Source of the DNA: Haliea sp. E1-2-M8 | GTDB lineage: Bacteria; Pseudomonadota; Gammaproteobacteria; Pseudomonadales; Halieaceae | Assembly: GCF_030649675.1 (NCBI RefSeq) | Contig: NZ_JAUTDR010000009.1 | Coordinates: 1-64,000 of the forward strand | Length of the DNA: 64,000 bases | Reading direction: 5' to 3' | Shown here: positions 16,959-27,562 of the stretch, in pieces | Numbering within the stretch: the stretch's first letter is position 1 | Layout of the letters: each line of letters starts with the position of its first letter | Notes under the pieces: generated by a model | Databases searched by the model: none | Told to the model about the DNA's origin: nothing | What the model saw: only the letters and a program-made list of their open reading frames with translations | Translations under genes and position numbers: made by a program

Positions 16959-18212
16959 TTACATATTGTCGATCAGTTTCTGACCAAACCCGGAACAGCT
17001 CACCAGGGTAGCCCCTTCCATCTGGCGCTCGAAGTCATAGGTGACCGTGCCGTTCTGGATGGCGCCGTTCATGCCCTTGATGATCAGGTCGGCGGCCTCA
17101 TTCCAGCCCATGTGGCGCAGCATCATTTCCGCCGACAGGATCAGGGAGCCGGGGTTGACCTTATCCTGGCCGGCGTACTTGGGCGCGGTGCCGTGGGTCG
17201 CTTCGAACAGGGCGATGGTGTCGGACAGGTTGGCGCCTGGCGCAATGCCGATACCACCGACCTGGGCCGCGAGGGCGTCGGACAGGTAGTCACCGTTCAG
17301 GTTCAGGGTGGCGATGACGCTATAGTCCGCGGGACGGGTCAGGATCTGCTGCAGCATGGCATCGGCAATGACGTCCTTGACGATGATGTCCTTCCCGCTC
17401 TTGGGGTTCTTGAACTTCACCCAGGGGCCGCCGTCGAGCAGTTCGCCGCCAAATTCTTCCTGGGCCAGTTCATAACCCCAGTCGCGGAAAGCGCCTTCGG
17501 TGAACTTCATGATGTTGCCCTTGTGCACCAGAGTCACGGAAGGCAGGTCCTGGTCGATCGCGTACTGGAACGCCTTGCGCACCAGACGCTTGGTGCCTTC
17601 TTCGGAGACCGGCTTGATGCCAATGCCCACTTCCTGCGGGAAGCGGATCTTGGTCGCGCCCATTTCCTTGATCAGGAAGTCCACGACTTTCTGCGCTTCC
17701 GGGGTGCCGGCCTGGTACTCAATGCCGGCGTAGATGTCTTCGGAGTTCTCGCGGAAGATGACCATGTTGCAGGCGCCGGGATCCTTCACCGGCGAGGGCA
17801 CGCCTTCGAACCAGCGCACCGGGCGCAGGCAGGTGTAGAGGTCCAGCTCCTGGCGCAGGGCCACGTTCAGGGAGCGGAAACCGCCGCCAACCGGAGTGGT
17901 CAGCGGGCCCTTGATGCCCACGGAGTATTCCTTGATGGCCGCCAGGGTCTCTTCCGGAAACCAGTCGCCGTCGTACAGTTCGGCCGCTTTTTCACCGGTA
18001 TAGATTTCCATCCAGGAAATCTTTTTCTCACCGCCATAGGCCTTGTCGACCGCGGCGTCGACCACGTTGATCATGACCGGGCTGATATCCACGCCGATGC
18101 CGTCGCCTTCGATGTAGGGAATGATCGGATTGTTGGGGACGTTCAGGCTGAAGTCGTCGTTGACCGTGATCTTTTCACCGGTCGCTGGCACCTGGATATG
18201 CTTATAGCCCAT
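16959..18212 (-). CDS. icd: NADP-dependent isocitrate dehydrogenase
   Basis: 417 aa, matching the E. coli enzyme. The start [15 protein letters not shown] at 18212 has GGAG nine nt upstream; the frame continues open beyond it but without family sequence. Motifs visible: [18 protein letters not shown], the substrate and phosphorylation loop [35 protein letters not shown] and the cofactor loop [20 protein letters not shown]. It catalyses isocitrate to 2-oxoglutarate in the TCA cycle. It is divergent from rluE, as in E. coli. Confidence 0.97.
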   Translation of the reverse strand: MGYKHIQVPATGEKITVNDDFSLNVPNNPIIPYIEGDGIGVDISPVMINVVDAAVDKAYGGEKKISWMEIYTGEKAAELYDGDWFPEETLAAIKEYSVGIKGPLTTPVGGGFRSLNVALRQELDLYTCLRPVRWFEGVPSPVKDPGACNMVIFRENSEDIYAGIEYQAGTPEAQKVVDFLIKEMGATKIRFPQEVGIGIKPVSEEGTKRLVRKAFQYAIDQDLPSVTLVHKGNIMKFTEGAFRDWGYELAQEEFGGELLDGGPWVKFKNPKSGKDIIVKDVIADAMLQQILTRPADYSVIATLNLNGDYLSDALAAQVGGIGIAPGANLSDTIALFEATHGTAPKYAGQDKVNPGSLILSAEMMLRHMGWNEAADLIIKGMNGAIQNGTVTYDFERQMEGATLVSCSGFGQKLIDNM

Positions 18213-18359
18213 AGATTGTTCTCCGTAGATGTGGGTCCATTGATTCTCGGGGTGCGGTATCCTTGCAGGATGCCCCGTCAAAACGGCGCCTAGTGTATCA
18301 GGTTTCCGGCTATTTCTGCTTTGCCGGGGGCAGTTTTTTGGCCGCGCGGCGGAGTTACG

Positions 18360-19169
18360 ATGGCTACACTGATTCTCTTCAACAAGCCGTTCCAGGTGCT
18401 GAGCCAGTTCAGTGACCGGGAACCTGTAGGAGCCCGCTCCTCTGTAGGAGCCCGCTCCGCCGTGGGAGCCCGCTCCGCCGTGGGAGCCCGCTCCGCGGGC
18501 GATGATCCGGGGTCGCCCGGAGGACCGGGCTCCTACAAGGGTCCGGGGTCGCCCGGAGGACCGGGCTCCTACAAGGGTCCGGGGTCGCCCGGAGGACCGG
18601 GCTCCCACGGGAAGCGGGGTTCCTCGAGGGCAACGCTCGCGGACTATCTGCAGGCGCCGGGTTTCCGGGTCGCGGGGCGCCTCGATTATGACTCCGAGGG
18701 CCTGCTGCTGTTGACCGATGACGGCCGGCTCCAGCAGCAGATCGCCAACCCGCGCCACAAGCTGTGGAAAACCTACTGGGTACAGGTCGAGGGCGTCGCC
18801 GACGATGCCGCCCTGGCCAGTCTGCAAAGCGGCGTGGAACTCAAGGACGGCCGCACCCTGCCCGCCCGGGTGCGCCGGATACCGGAGCCGGAGGGACTGT
18901 GGGCCCGCGACCCACCCGTGCGGCGGCGTCTGACGGTTGCCGACAGCTGGCTGGAAATCAGCATTCGCGAGGGCCGCAATCGCCAGGTCCGGCGCATGAC
19001 CGCGGCGGTGAATCTACCCACCCTGCGGCTGGTCCGCTGCCAGGTCGGAGACTGGACGCTGCAGGACCTGGCGCCGGGCGAGCACCGGCAACTGACCATA
19101 CATCGTCCTGCGCGCAAACCAGCCGCCCGGAGAGGCAAGCCGGCGCCACGAGCACGGAGAACAGAGTAA
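18360..19169 (+). CDS. rluE: 23S rRNA pseudouridine synthase RluE with an in-frame repeat insertion
   Basis: 269 aa from ATG 18360 (GGAG five nt upstream). The start [19 protein letters not shown] and the catalytic segment [17 protein letters not shown] (catalytic Asp about residue 109), then [25 protein letters not shown] and LPTLRLVRC identify RluE, which modifies U2457 in E. coli 23S rRNA. Position between icd and nudJ agrees. Residues about 23-89 are low-complexity repeats (VGARSA x4, [12 protein letters not shown] x3) encoded by a REP-like array, about 65 residues that the family lacks. The frame is intact and all downstream motifs remain, so it may still be active. It overlaps nudJ as TAATG. 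Confidence 0.9.
   Translation: MATLILFNKPFQVLSQFSDREPVGARSSVGARSAVGARSAVGARSAGDDPGSPGGPGSYKGPGSPGGPGSYKGPGSPGGPGSHGKRGSSRATLADYLQAPGFRVAGRLDYDSEGLLLLTDDGRLQQQIANPRHKLWKTYWVQVEGVADDAALASLQSGVELKDGRTLPARVRRIPEPEGLWARDPPVRRRLTVADSWLEISIREGRNRQVRRMTAAVNLPTLRLVRCQVGDWTLQDLAPGEHRQLTIHRPARKPAARRGKPAPRARRTE
18426..18614. repeat. REP-like palindromic array inside rluE
   Basis: Four tandem 18-nt units beginning GTAGGAGCCCGCTCC or GTGGGAGCCCGCTCC (18426, 18444, 18462, 18480) are followed by a 9-nt junction and three tandem 36-nt units (18507, 18543, 18579) that contain GGACCGGGCTCCTACAAGG. The ends of the two unit types are reverse complements (GTAGGAGCCCG and CGGGCTCCTAC), so the array folds into alternative hairpins like REP/BIME elements. 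Both unit lengths are multiples of three, which preserves the reading frame. Confidence 0.9.
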
Positions 19170-19621
19170 TGCCCAACTGGTACGCCCACGTCACTGTCGC
19201 CACCGTAGTCGAGCGGGAGGGCAGCTACCTGCTGGTGGAAGAGCGGGACAAGAGCAGCGGCCGGATCGTCTTCAACCAGCCAGCGGGACACCTGGAGCGC
19301 GGCGAATCGCTGCAGCAGGCGGCGTTGCGGGAAACCCTGGAAGAAACCGGCTGGAGCGTGTCGCTGGAGGGCGTGCTGGGGCTGGCTCTGTACACCGCGC
19401 CGGGCAACGGCGTGACCTACTACCGCACCACCTTCTGCGCCCGCGCCGTCGGGCCCCAGGCGGGGGCGACACTGGACCCGGACATCCTGGCCGTGCACTG
19501 GCTCGATTACGAGGCAATCCTGGCCAACTCTGCTAGAATGCGCAGCCCGCTGGTGCTCGCCGCTATCGACCAGCACCGCAGCGGGCTCCGTTATCCGCTG
19601 GATCTGATTGCACCGCCATGA
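19169..19621 (+). CDS. nudJ: Nudix phosphatase NudJ
   Basis: 150 aa. It starts [20 protein letters not shown] at an ATG overlapping the rluE stop. The Nudix box is [22 protein letters not shown], with the REtxEE core intact. In E. coli NudJ hydrolyses nucleoside tri- and diphosphates and HMP-PP. It sits between rluE and mnmA as in E. coli and overlaps mnmA by ATGA. Confidence 0.94.
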   Translation: MPNWYAHVTVATVVEREGSYLLVEERDKSSGRIVFNQPAGHLERGESLQQAALRETLEETGWSVSLEGVLGLALYTAPGNGVTYYRTTFCARAVGPQAGATLDPDILAVHWLDYEAILANSARMRSPLVLAAIDQHRSGLRYPLDLIAPP

Positions 19622-20692
19622 GTCTCAACGCAGCCACCACAGTGATCGTCGGCATGTCCGGCGGCGTCGATTCCTCCGTCGCCGCGCTGCTGCTGAAGGA
19701 GCAGGGCTACCGGGTAGAAGGCCTGTTCATGAAGAACTGGGAGGAGGATGACGGCACCGAATACTGCACCGCGAAGGAAGACTATGCGGACGCGCAGGCC
19801 GTTGCCGACAGGCTGGGCATCACCCTGCACGGCGCCAATTTTGCGGCGGAATACTGGGACCATGTGTTCGAGCACTTCCTCGCGGAATACCGGGCCGGTC
19901 GCACGCCCAACCCGGATATCCTCTGCAATCGGGAAATCAAGTTTCGCGCCTTCCTCGACTACTCGCTGATGCTGGGCGCCGACTACATCGCCACCGGCCA
20001 TTACGCCCGCCGCGGCGAGTTCGAGGGCAAGGCGACGTTGCTGCGCGGCCTCGACAGCAACAAGGACCAGAGCTATTTTTTGCACGCGGTCGGGCACCGG
20101 GAGCTGGCGCAGTCGCTGTTTCCGGTTGGCGGCATTGCAAAGCCCGAAGTGCGGGCGTTGGCACAGACGCACGGCCTGGCGACGCACAGTAAAAAGGACT
20201 CCACCGGCATCTGTTTTATCGGCGAGCGCCGCTTCCGGGATTTCCTGCAACAGTATCTGCCGGCCCAGCCCGGAGAAATTCACAACCTGGAAGGCGAAGT
20301 TCTCGGGCGCCACCAGGGCCTGATGTACCACACCATCGGTCAGCGCCAGGGCCTCGGCATCGGCGGCCTGGCGAACCACGACGACGCACCCTGGTATGTC
20401 GTCGCCAAGGACCTGGAGCGCAATGTCCTGCTGGTTGCACAGGGCAACAACCACCCCGCCCTGTTCAGCGGTACGCTGGAAGCCGGGCAGCTGTGCTGGA
20501 TCGCCGGTGACGCGCCGGCCCTGCCACTGCGCTGCACCGCCAAGGTCCGCTATCGGCAGGAAGACCAGGCCTGCACGGTGACGGCCGCTGGAGGCGGCTG
20601 CCAGGTTGCTTTCGACGCCCCCCAGCGCGCGGTCACCCCCGGCCAGTCAGTGGTTTTTTACAGCGGCGAGCGCTGTCTCGGAGGAGGCATCA

Positions 20693-20709
<17 letters not shown>
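19618..20709 (+). CDS. mnmA: tRNA-specific 2-thiouridylase MnmA
   Basis: 363 aa, normal length. The ATP-pyrophosphatase P-loop [20 protein letters not shown] lies at about residues 12-31. The two redox Cys are in [12 protein letters not shown] and [12 protein letters not shown], and [17 protein letters not shown] is conserved. MnmA makes s2U34 in tRNA-Lys, Glu and Gln, receiving sulfur through the Tus relay. It overlaps the downstream hflD start. Confidence 0.98.
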
Positions 20710-22761
<2,052 letters not shown>

Positions 22762-22768
22762 CGGCGCC

Positions 22769-23878
22769 ATGCTGGCGCTGGACCGGGCCAAATTCCTGGC
22801 GCAGTACTGGCAACGGGAACCGCTGCTGCTGCGCGCCGCGGTGCCCGATTTTGCACCGCCGCTGGGCGCGGAGGAACTGGCAGGACTGGCCATGGAACCG
22901 GAGGTGGAATCGCGCATTGCGGAATACCGAGGAGATCCGGGAACCGCCGGCGCCTGGCAGTTGGAGCACGGCCCGTTCCCCGCCAGCGCCTTCGACCGCG
23001 GCCATCCGTGGACCTTGTTGGTACAGGGAGTTGACCAGCTGCTGGATGAGGTGGCGGCACTGCGCTCGCTGGCGGGCTTTATTCCCGGCTGGCGCCTCGA
23101 CGATATCATGGTCAGCTACGCCAGCGATGGCGGCGGCATCGGCCCGCACTATGACCTCTACGACGTCTTCCTGCTCCAGGGCGAGGGTGAGCGCAGCTGG
23201 CGCCTCGGCCAGCGCTGCGACGACAACACAGCGCTGCTGCCGCACCCGGAGCTGAAACTCCTCGCGGAGTTCGACTGTCAGGCAGAGTACACCCTGCAGT
23301 GTGGCGACGTGCTCTACATCCCGCCCGGCGTTGCCCACTGGGGCATTTCCCGCGGCGACTCCACCTGCTTCTCGATCGGCTTTCGCGCGCCGCGCCTGGC
23401 GGATCTGCTGTCACGCTGGGTGGATGCGCGACTGGAGCGGCTGCCGGACAGCCTGTTGCTGCGGGATCCCGGCCGCGCGCCGGCCAGTGCAGCGGGAGAA
23501 ATCAGTGGCGCCGACATCGATAACGCCCGGCAGCAAGCGTTGGCGCTGCTGACAGCGGGTGACGACGAGCGCTGGTTTGGCGAGCTGGTTACCGAGACTA
23601 CGCTGGAGCCGCCCGCAGCCAGGACGCTGCGCAGACTGCAGAAAGGGCTTGCTGCAGCCGCCAGCACCAGATTGGCAGCGGGCGCCCGGGTTGCCTGGCA
23701 GGCGGCAGACAATGCAATCCTGGTATTCGCCAACGGCGCCAGTGCCAGTTTTACAGCGTTGCCGAAAGAACCACTCTGCACACTGTGCGCCGGCGACCTG
23801 CTGCCGTTACCTGCCGACCCGGCCGTAAATGACATGCTGCAATTTCTGCTGCAACAGGGGGCTCTCGATGTCGACTGA
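22769..23878 (+). CDS. roxA: RoxA, 2-oxoglutarate-dependent ribosomal protein uL16 arginine hydroxylase
   Basis: 369 aa, close to E. coli YcfD (373). The JmjC-type cupin has the iron triad as HYDLYD (His and Asp, about residues 126-128) and the distal His in PPGVAHWG (about residue 190). YWQREPLLLRAA and DDIMVSYASDGGGIGPH are family signatures, and the C-terminal winged-helix part follows. It hydroxylates an Arg of L16 in the ribosome. It starts 7 nt after purB and overlaps the next gene by 11 nt, so it is part of the same transcription unit. Confidence 0.95.
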   Translation: MLALDRAKFLAQYWQREPLLLRAAVPDFAPPLGAEELAGLAMEPEVESRIAEYRGDPGTAGAWQLEHGPFPASAFDRGHPWTLLVQGVDQLLDEVAALRSLAGFIPGWRLDDIMVSYASDGGGIGPHYDLYDVFLLQGEGERSWRLGQRCDDNTALLPHPELKLLAEFDCQAEYTLQCGDVLYIPPGVAHWGISRGDSTCFSIGFRAPRLADLLSRWVDARLERLPDSLLLRDPGRAPASAAGEISGADIDNARQQALALLTAGDDERWFGELVTETTLEPPAARTLRRLQKGLAAAASTRLAAGARVAWQAADNAILVFANGASASFTALPKEPLCTLCAGDLLPLPADPAVNDMLQFLLQQGALDVD

Positions 23879-24797
23879 TACGCTACCGGAACTGGAACTG
23901 TGCATGGCGGACTGGAGCACGGACCGCGACGCCCTGCGCGCCCTGCGTGAACAGGTCTTCATCGTCGAACAACAGGTGCCGCGGGACATTGAGTGGGACG
24001 GCTGCGACGAGGACGCCCTGCACATACTGGGGACCCTGGACGGTGTGCCCAGCGCCTGCGGCCGCCTGCTGCCGGGAGGCAAGATCGGGCGCATGGCCGT
24101 GCTGGCAGCACAGCGCGGCCGCGGCCACGGCGCCGCGGTACTGCAGGCTCTGGTCGACGCGGCCCGCGAGCAGGGACTGACCGAAGTCTATCTTCACGCC
24201 CAGCAGCACGCGGCCGACTTTTATCGCCGCGCCGGTTTCGAACCTGAAGGTGAGCCCTTCGTGGAGGCCGGCATCCCCCATATCGCCATGCGCCAGCAAT
24301 TGCAGCCACCCGTGGGCAAGGTCTACACCAGCGGCATCGAGTACCCGCATCCTTTTGCCGAATGGGCGACCGCACTGACCGCAGACGCTTCCCGGGAGAT
24401 CTGCATTCTCAGCCCCGACCTGGACCACCGCGCCTTCGACCACCGCGACCTCGTCGATGCCCTCAGCGCGCTGGCCCGACGCTCACGCCAGTCCCGAGTG
24501 CGCATCCTGGTCAGCGGCTACCGGCCCATGGTGCAGCGCGGCCACCGGCTGCTGGCTCTGGCCCGGCGTCTGCCCTCCTCGATCCTGCTGCAACAGCTGG
24601 ACGAGCACCCGGACTGGAAAGGGGAAACGCTGGTGCTCAAGGATCGCAGCGGAGTACTGTGCAAACCGGCGGAAGCGGACAAGGCAGCGTTTTGCGAACC
24701 GGACTCCCGGGCCAGGACCGAACGCTACCTGGAGCTGTTCGAGGAACTGTGGCGCCACAGCGCCCAGCACATCGAGTTTCGCAGCGTGCCGCTGTGA
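23868..24797 (+). CDS. GNAT acetyltransferase fused to a C-terminal PLD-like domain
   Basis: 309 aa from ATG 23868, inside the end of roxA. Residues about 10-145 are a GNAT fold: REQVFIVEQQVPRDIEWDG, an acetyl-CoA loop in AVLAAQRGRGHGAAVLQALV, and YLHAQQHAADFYRRAGF. Residues about 165-305 form a second domain (ICILSPDLDHRAFDHRDLV, RVRILVSGYRPMVQRGHRLL, LFEELWRHS) of the type I recall as DUF7931, related to phospholipase-D-like folds but without HKD catalytic motifs. Substrate unknown. Stop codon abuts that of convergent tcyP. Confidence 0.85.
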   Translation: MSTDTLPELELCMADWSTDRDALRALREQVFIVEQQVPRDIEWDGCDEDALHILGTLDGVPSACGRLLPGGKIGRMAVLAAQRGRGHGAAVLQALVDAAREQGLTEVYLHAQQHAADFYRRAGFEPEGEPFVEAGIPHIAMRQQLQPPVGKVYTSGIEYPHPFAEWATALTADASREICILSPDLDHRAFDHRDLVDALSALARRSRQSRVRILVSGYRPMVQRGHRLLALARRLPSSILLQQLDEHPDWKGETLVLKDRSGVLCKPAEADKAAFCEPDSRARTERYLELFEELWRHSAQHIEFRSVPL

Positions 24798-26141
24798 TTA
24801 TCTGGCGATACTCTCACCCAGCCAGCGCTGGGTAACAACCCCGGCGGTCATTGAACCATTCACATTGAGCGCGGTACGCGCCATGTCGATCAGCGGTTCG
24901 ATGGAAATCAGAACCGCCGCCACGGTCACTGGAAAACCCATCGCTGGCAACACAATCAGTGCGGCGAAGGTCGCACCGCCGCCGACCCCTGCCACGCCAA
25001 AGGAGCTGATCGCGATCACCCCGATCAGTCCCGCCATGAAGTCCAGCGCCAGAGGGTCCAACCCCATGGACGGCGCAATCATTACCGCCAGCATGGCCGG
25101 GTAGATCCCGGCGCAGCCGTTCTGGCCGATGGTCGCACCCAGGGTGGCGGAGAGATTGGCGATGGGGGTTGCCACCCGCAGTGAATCGATCTGGGTCTCC
25201 ACGTTCAGCGGAATGGTGGCCGCGGAGCTGCGCGAGGTAAACGCAAACGCCAGCACCGGCCACACCGCCTGGAAGTAGGTGGACAGGCCAACACCGTGCA
25301 GGAACAGCAGAGCCGCGTGCACTGCGAACATGATCGCAATCGCCAGATAGGAGGCGACCACGAACGACAGCAGAGTGACGATATCCCCGGCGTCCGAGCT
25401 CGCTACCACGCCGCCAATCAGGGCGAGAATACCGTAGGGGGTCAGGGCCATCACCAGGTGCACCAGCCGCATCACGATCAGACGCGTGGTTTCCACAAAG
25501 GCCTCGATCTGCGCGCCGCGCGCGGGGCTCTCCCGGGCCACCCCCAGTGCGGCAATGCCGAACAGGATCCCGAACAGCACCACCGCGATGATCGACGTGG
25601 GCCGGGCCTCGGTGAGATCGTGGAAAATATTGGCGGGCACAAAGCGTATCAGGACCTCGGGCAGGCTGAGCCCGGCAACAGTTTCATAGCGCTGGCTCAA
25701 CGCCTCGGCGGAGGCCAGTTCACGGGCGCCCTGGGTGATACTGTCCGCGGTGAGGCCAAAGGCGCTGGTGACCAGGATACCCACCAGGGCGGCAATCATG
25801 GTGGTCCCGATCAGCAGGCCAACAACCGCGCCACCGATGCGCCCGAGATCCGCGACCTCACGCAGCTTCAATACCGCCGCAATCATCATCACCAGTACCA
25901 GAGGCATGATGATCATGCGCAGCAGGTTGATGTAGCCGGCAGCCACGACGCCAGTCCACTCCAGGGTGGCGGTCACGACCGCGGACTGCGCGCCGTAGGC
26001 CCACTGCAAACCCAGCCCGAACACCACGCCTGCCAGCAGTCCTGCCAGGATCTGGCGGGACAGCTTCCAGCCGCTCCGGCGCAGCCGAAACAGCAGCAGG
26101 CAAAGGCCGAGGAACAGGATCAGGTTCAGTCCGGGATACAT
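24798..26141 (-). CDS. tcyP: Sodium:dicarboxylate/L-cystine symporter (TcyP-like)
   Basis: 447 aa of the DAACS family, close in length to E. coli TcyP (463). Visible features: YINLLRMIIMPLVLVMMIAA, the HP1-type SRSSAATIPLNVETQ loop and LGATIGQNGCAGIYPAMLAV, with NVNGSMTAGVV near the C-terminus in place of the usual NVxGD. The residues around SRSSAATIP are those of the TcyP branch rather than glutamate carriers, so cystine uptake is most likely. It is monocistronic, convergent with the GNAT fusion gene. Confidence 0.85.
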   Translation of the reverse strand: MYPGLNLILFLGLCLLLFRLRRSGWKLSRQILAGLLAGVVFGLGLQWAYGAQSAVVTATLEWTGVVAAGYINLLRMIIMPLVLVMMIAAVLKLREVADLGRIGGAVVGLLIGTTMIAALVGILVTSAFGLTADSITQGARELASAEALSQRYETVAGLSLPEVLIRFVPANIFHDLTEARPTSIIAVVLFGILFGIAALGVARESPARGAQIEAFVETTRLIVMRLVHLVMALTPYGILALIGGVVASSDAGDIVTLLSFVVASYLAIAIMFAVHAALLFLHGVGLSTYFQAVWPVLAFAFTSRSSAATIPLNVETQIDSLRVATPIANLSATLGATIGQNGCAGIYPAMLAVMIAPSMGLDPLALDFMAGLIGVIAISSFGVAGVGGGATFAALIVLPAMGFPVTVAAVLISIEPLIDMARTALNVNGSMTAGVVTQRWLGESIAR

Positions 26142-26190
26142 GCAATGTGCTCCAGCTAGTGCGGGACGGCGCTGGCCGTCAGTTCAGGGC

Positions 26191-26508
26191 TCAGCCGGGC
26201 AGCAGCAGGCCCACCTCGTTGCCCTCATAGATCACCTGCCAGGTTCTCAGATGCCGGCAGGGTTCTTCGGCAGCGTACAGCAGTTGTCCGTCCGCGAGGG
26301 CAAAGCGATAGTGGTGCATTGGGCACTCCAGCACGCCCTGCTCAATGTGAGCGTTTTCCAGTGAATGTTCGCGGTGGGGACAGCGGGGTTCGATCAGGTA
26401 CAGCTCACCTTCGTGTTGCACCAACATTAGCGCCAGGTGATCGATGCGGAAGTGGCGGCGGTAATTGTCATGCAGGTTTATCAGTTTTTCCAGGGGCTGG
26501 AAGCGCAT
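26191..26508 (-). CDS. Small Rieske [2Fe-2S] protein
   Basis: 105 aa, essentially one Rieske domain. The cluster ligands are CPHREH and CPMHHYRF, i.e. C-x-H-x16-C-x2-H. There is no signal peptide, so it is cytoplasmic. Such small ferredoxin-like Rieske proteins serve oxygenases or nitrite reductase; here no partner is adjacent, as the neighbours are tcyP and meaB. The partner cannot be inferred. Confidence 0.88.
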   Translation of the reverse strand: MRFQPLEKLINLHDNYRRHFRIDHLALMLVQHEGELYLIEPRCPHREHSLENAHIEQGVLECPMHHYRFALADGQLLYAAEEPCRHLRTWQVIYEGNEVGLLLPG

Positions 26509-26550
26509 GGGATTCAGTCCGCGAGCCGGAACTGGCCGTGATAGCAGCTA

Positions 26551-26593
26551 GTACCCTGCCTCATAAATATCGACACATTCTGAGGCACGGTAC
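26551..26593. repeat. Inverted repeat downstream of meaB
   Basis: GTACCCTGCCTCA (26551-26563) and TGAGGCACGGTAC (26581-26593) pair over 12 of 13 positions with a 17-nt loop. It lies directly after the meaB stop codon (minus strand) and before the Rieske gene. There is no T run. It may act as a Rho-assisted terminator or mRNA-stabilising hairpin. Confidence 0.45.
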
Positions 26594-26598
26594 CGAAC

Positions 26599-27558
26599 TC
26601 ACAACAGGTCGATCAGCTCGCGGGCCGCCAGATAGGGCGTGGTGCTGCCCTCCTCCACCGCCTGTTCCAGTTTCGGCAAGAGCGCGCTGATCCGCGGATT
26701 CTGCCGCAAGCGCTGCAGCAACAGCTCATGCAACAGTTGCCGCATCCAGTCCCGGCTCTGGCGGGCTCGCTTGCGCTGGAAAGCATCGGCCTTCAGGGCC
26801 TGGAAATAGTAGTCGACGATCATGCCCCAGACTGCGTCTATACCCTCGTTTTTCAGGGCCGAGCAAGTGACCACCTGGGGAGTCCAGAAGCTGCTGTGAC
26901 GCAGCAGGTGCATGGCCGACAGATAATGCTGGCGGGCCTGCTTGGCGAGCATCACGCTGTCGCCGTCGGCCTTGTTGATTACCAGGGCGTCCGCCAGCTC
27001 GAGAATTCCCTTCTTGATTCCCTGCAGTTCATCACCGCCACCGGGCAGCATCAGCACCATGAAGAAGTCCACCATGCCAGCCACCTGATATTCGGATTGG
27101 CCCACACCCACGGTTTCCACCAGGATAACGTCGTAGCCGGCGGCCTCGCACAAAAGCATGGTTTCCCGGGTTTTCTGCGCCACGCCGCCCAAGGCACCGG
27201 AGGTTGGCGACGGGCGGATAAAGGCCTCGTCGCGGCGCGAAAGCTGTTCCATACGGGTCTTGTCGCCGAGGATCGAGCCACCGGCAACGGGCGAACTGGG
27301 GTCCACCGCCAGCACCGCGACCTTCTTCCCCTGGCTGATCAGATAGAGGCCAAAGGTTTCGATAAAGGTCGACTTGCCCACTCCGGGCACCCCGGATATA
27401 CCGACGCGGATGCTGTTGCCGGTGTCGGGCAGCACTGCCTCCAACACGCTCTGGGCCTCTTCCCGATGAGACTCCAGGGAGCTCTCTACCAGAGTGATGG
27501 CCTTGGCCAGGGCGCGGCGATTCCCCCCGCGCAGCGCTTCAAGGTCAATACTGGTCAC
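26599..27558 (-). CDS. meaB: MeaB, methylmalonyl-CoA mutase-associated GTPase
   Basis: About 320 aa from GTG 27558, four nt after the mutase stop codon. The frame is open further upstream within the mutase gene, but family sequence begins at [21 protein letters not shown]-loop [15 protein letters not shown], switch [14 protein letters not shown] and guanine motif VINKAD are clear, with the C-terminal dimerization arm after residue 270. It guards loading and repair of B12 in the mutase. Confidence 0.95.
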   Translation of the reverse strand: MTSIDLEALRGGNRRALAKAITLVESSLESHREEAQSVLEAVLPDTGNSIRVGISGVPGVGKSTFIETFGLYLISQGKKVAVLAVDPSSPVAGGSILGDKTRMEQLSRRDEAFIRPSPTSGALGGVAQKTRETMLLCEAAGYDVILVETVGVGQSEYQVAGMVDFFMVLMLPGGGDELQGIKKGILELADALVINKADGDSVMLAKQARQHYLSAMHLLRHSSFWTPQVVTCSALKNEGIDAVWGMIVDYYFQALKADAFQRKRARQSRDWMRQLLHELLLQRLRQNPRISALLPKLEQAVEEGSTTPYLAARELIDLL

Positions 27559-27562
27559 GGTC

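Noticed and set aside
16806-18293. Long plus-strand frame opposite icd
   Set aside because: Antisense shadow of a certain gene, and it reads through the icd terminator.
18426-18614. CRISPR array
   Set aside because: Units are strictly tandem without unique spacers and lie inside a coding frame.
18360-19169. rluE as a pseudogene
   Set aside because: The insertion keeps the frame and every downstream catalytic motif is present, so loss of function is not shown.
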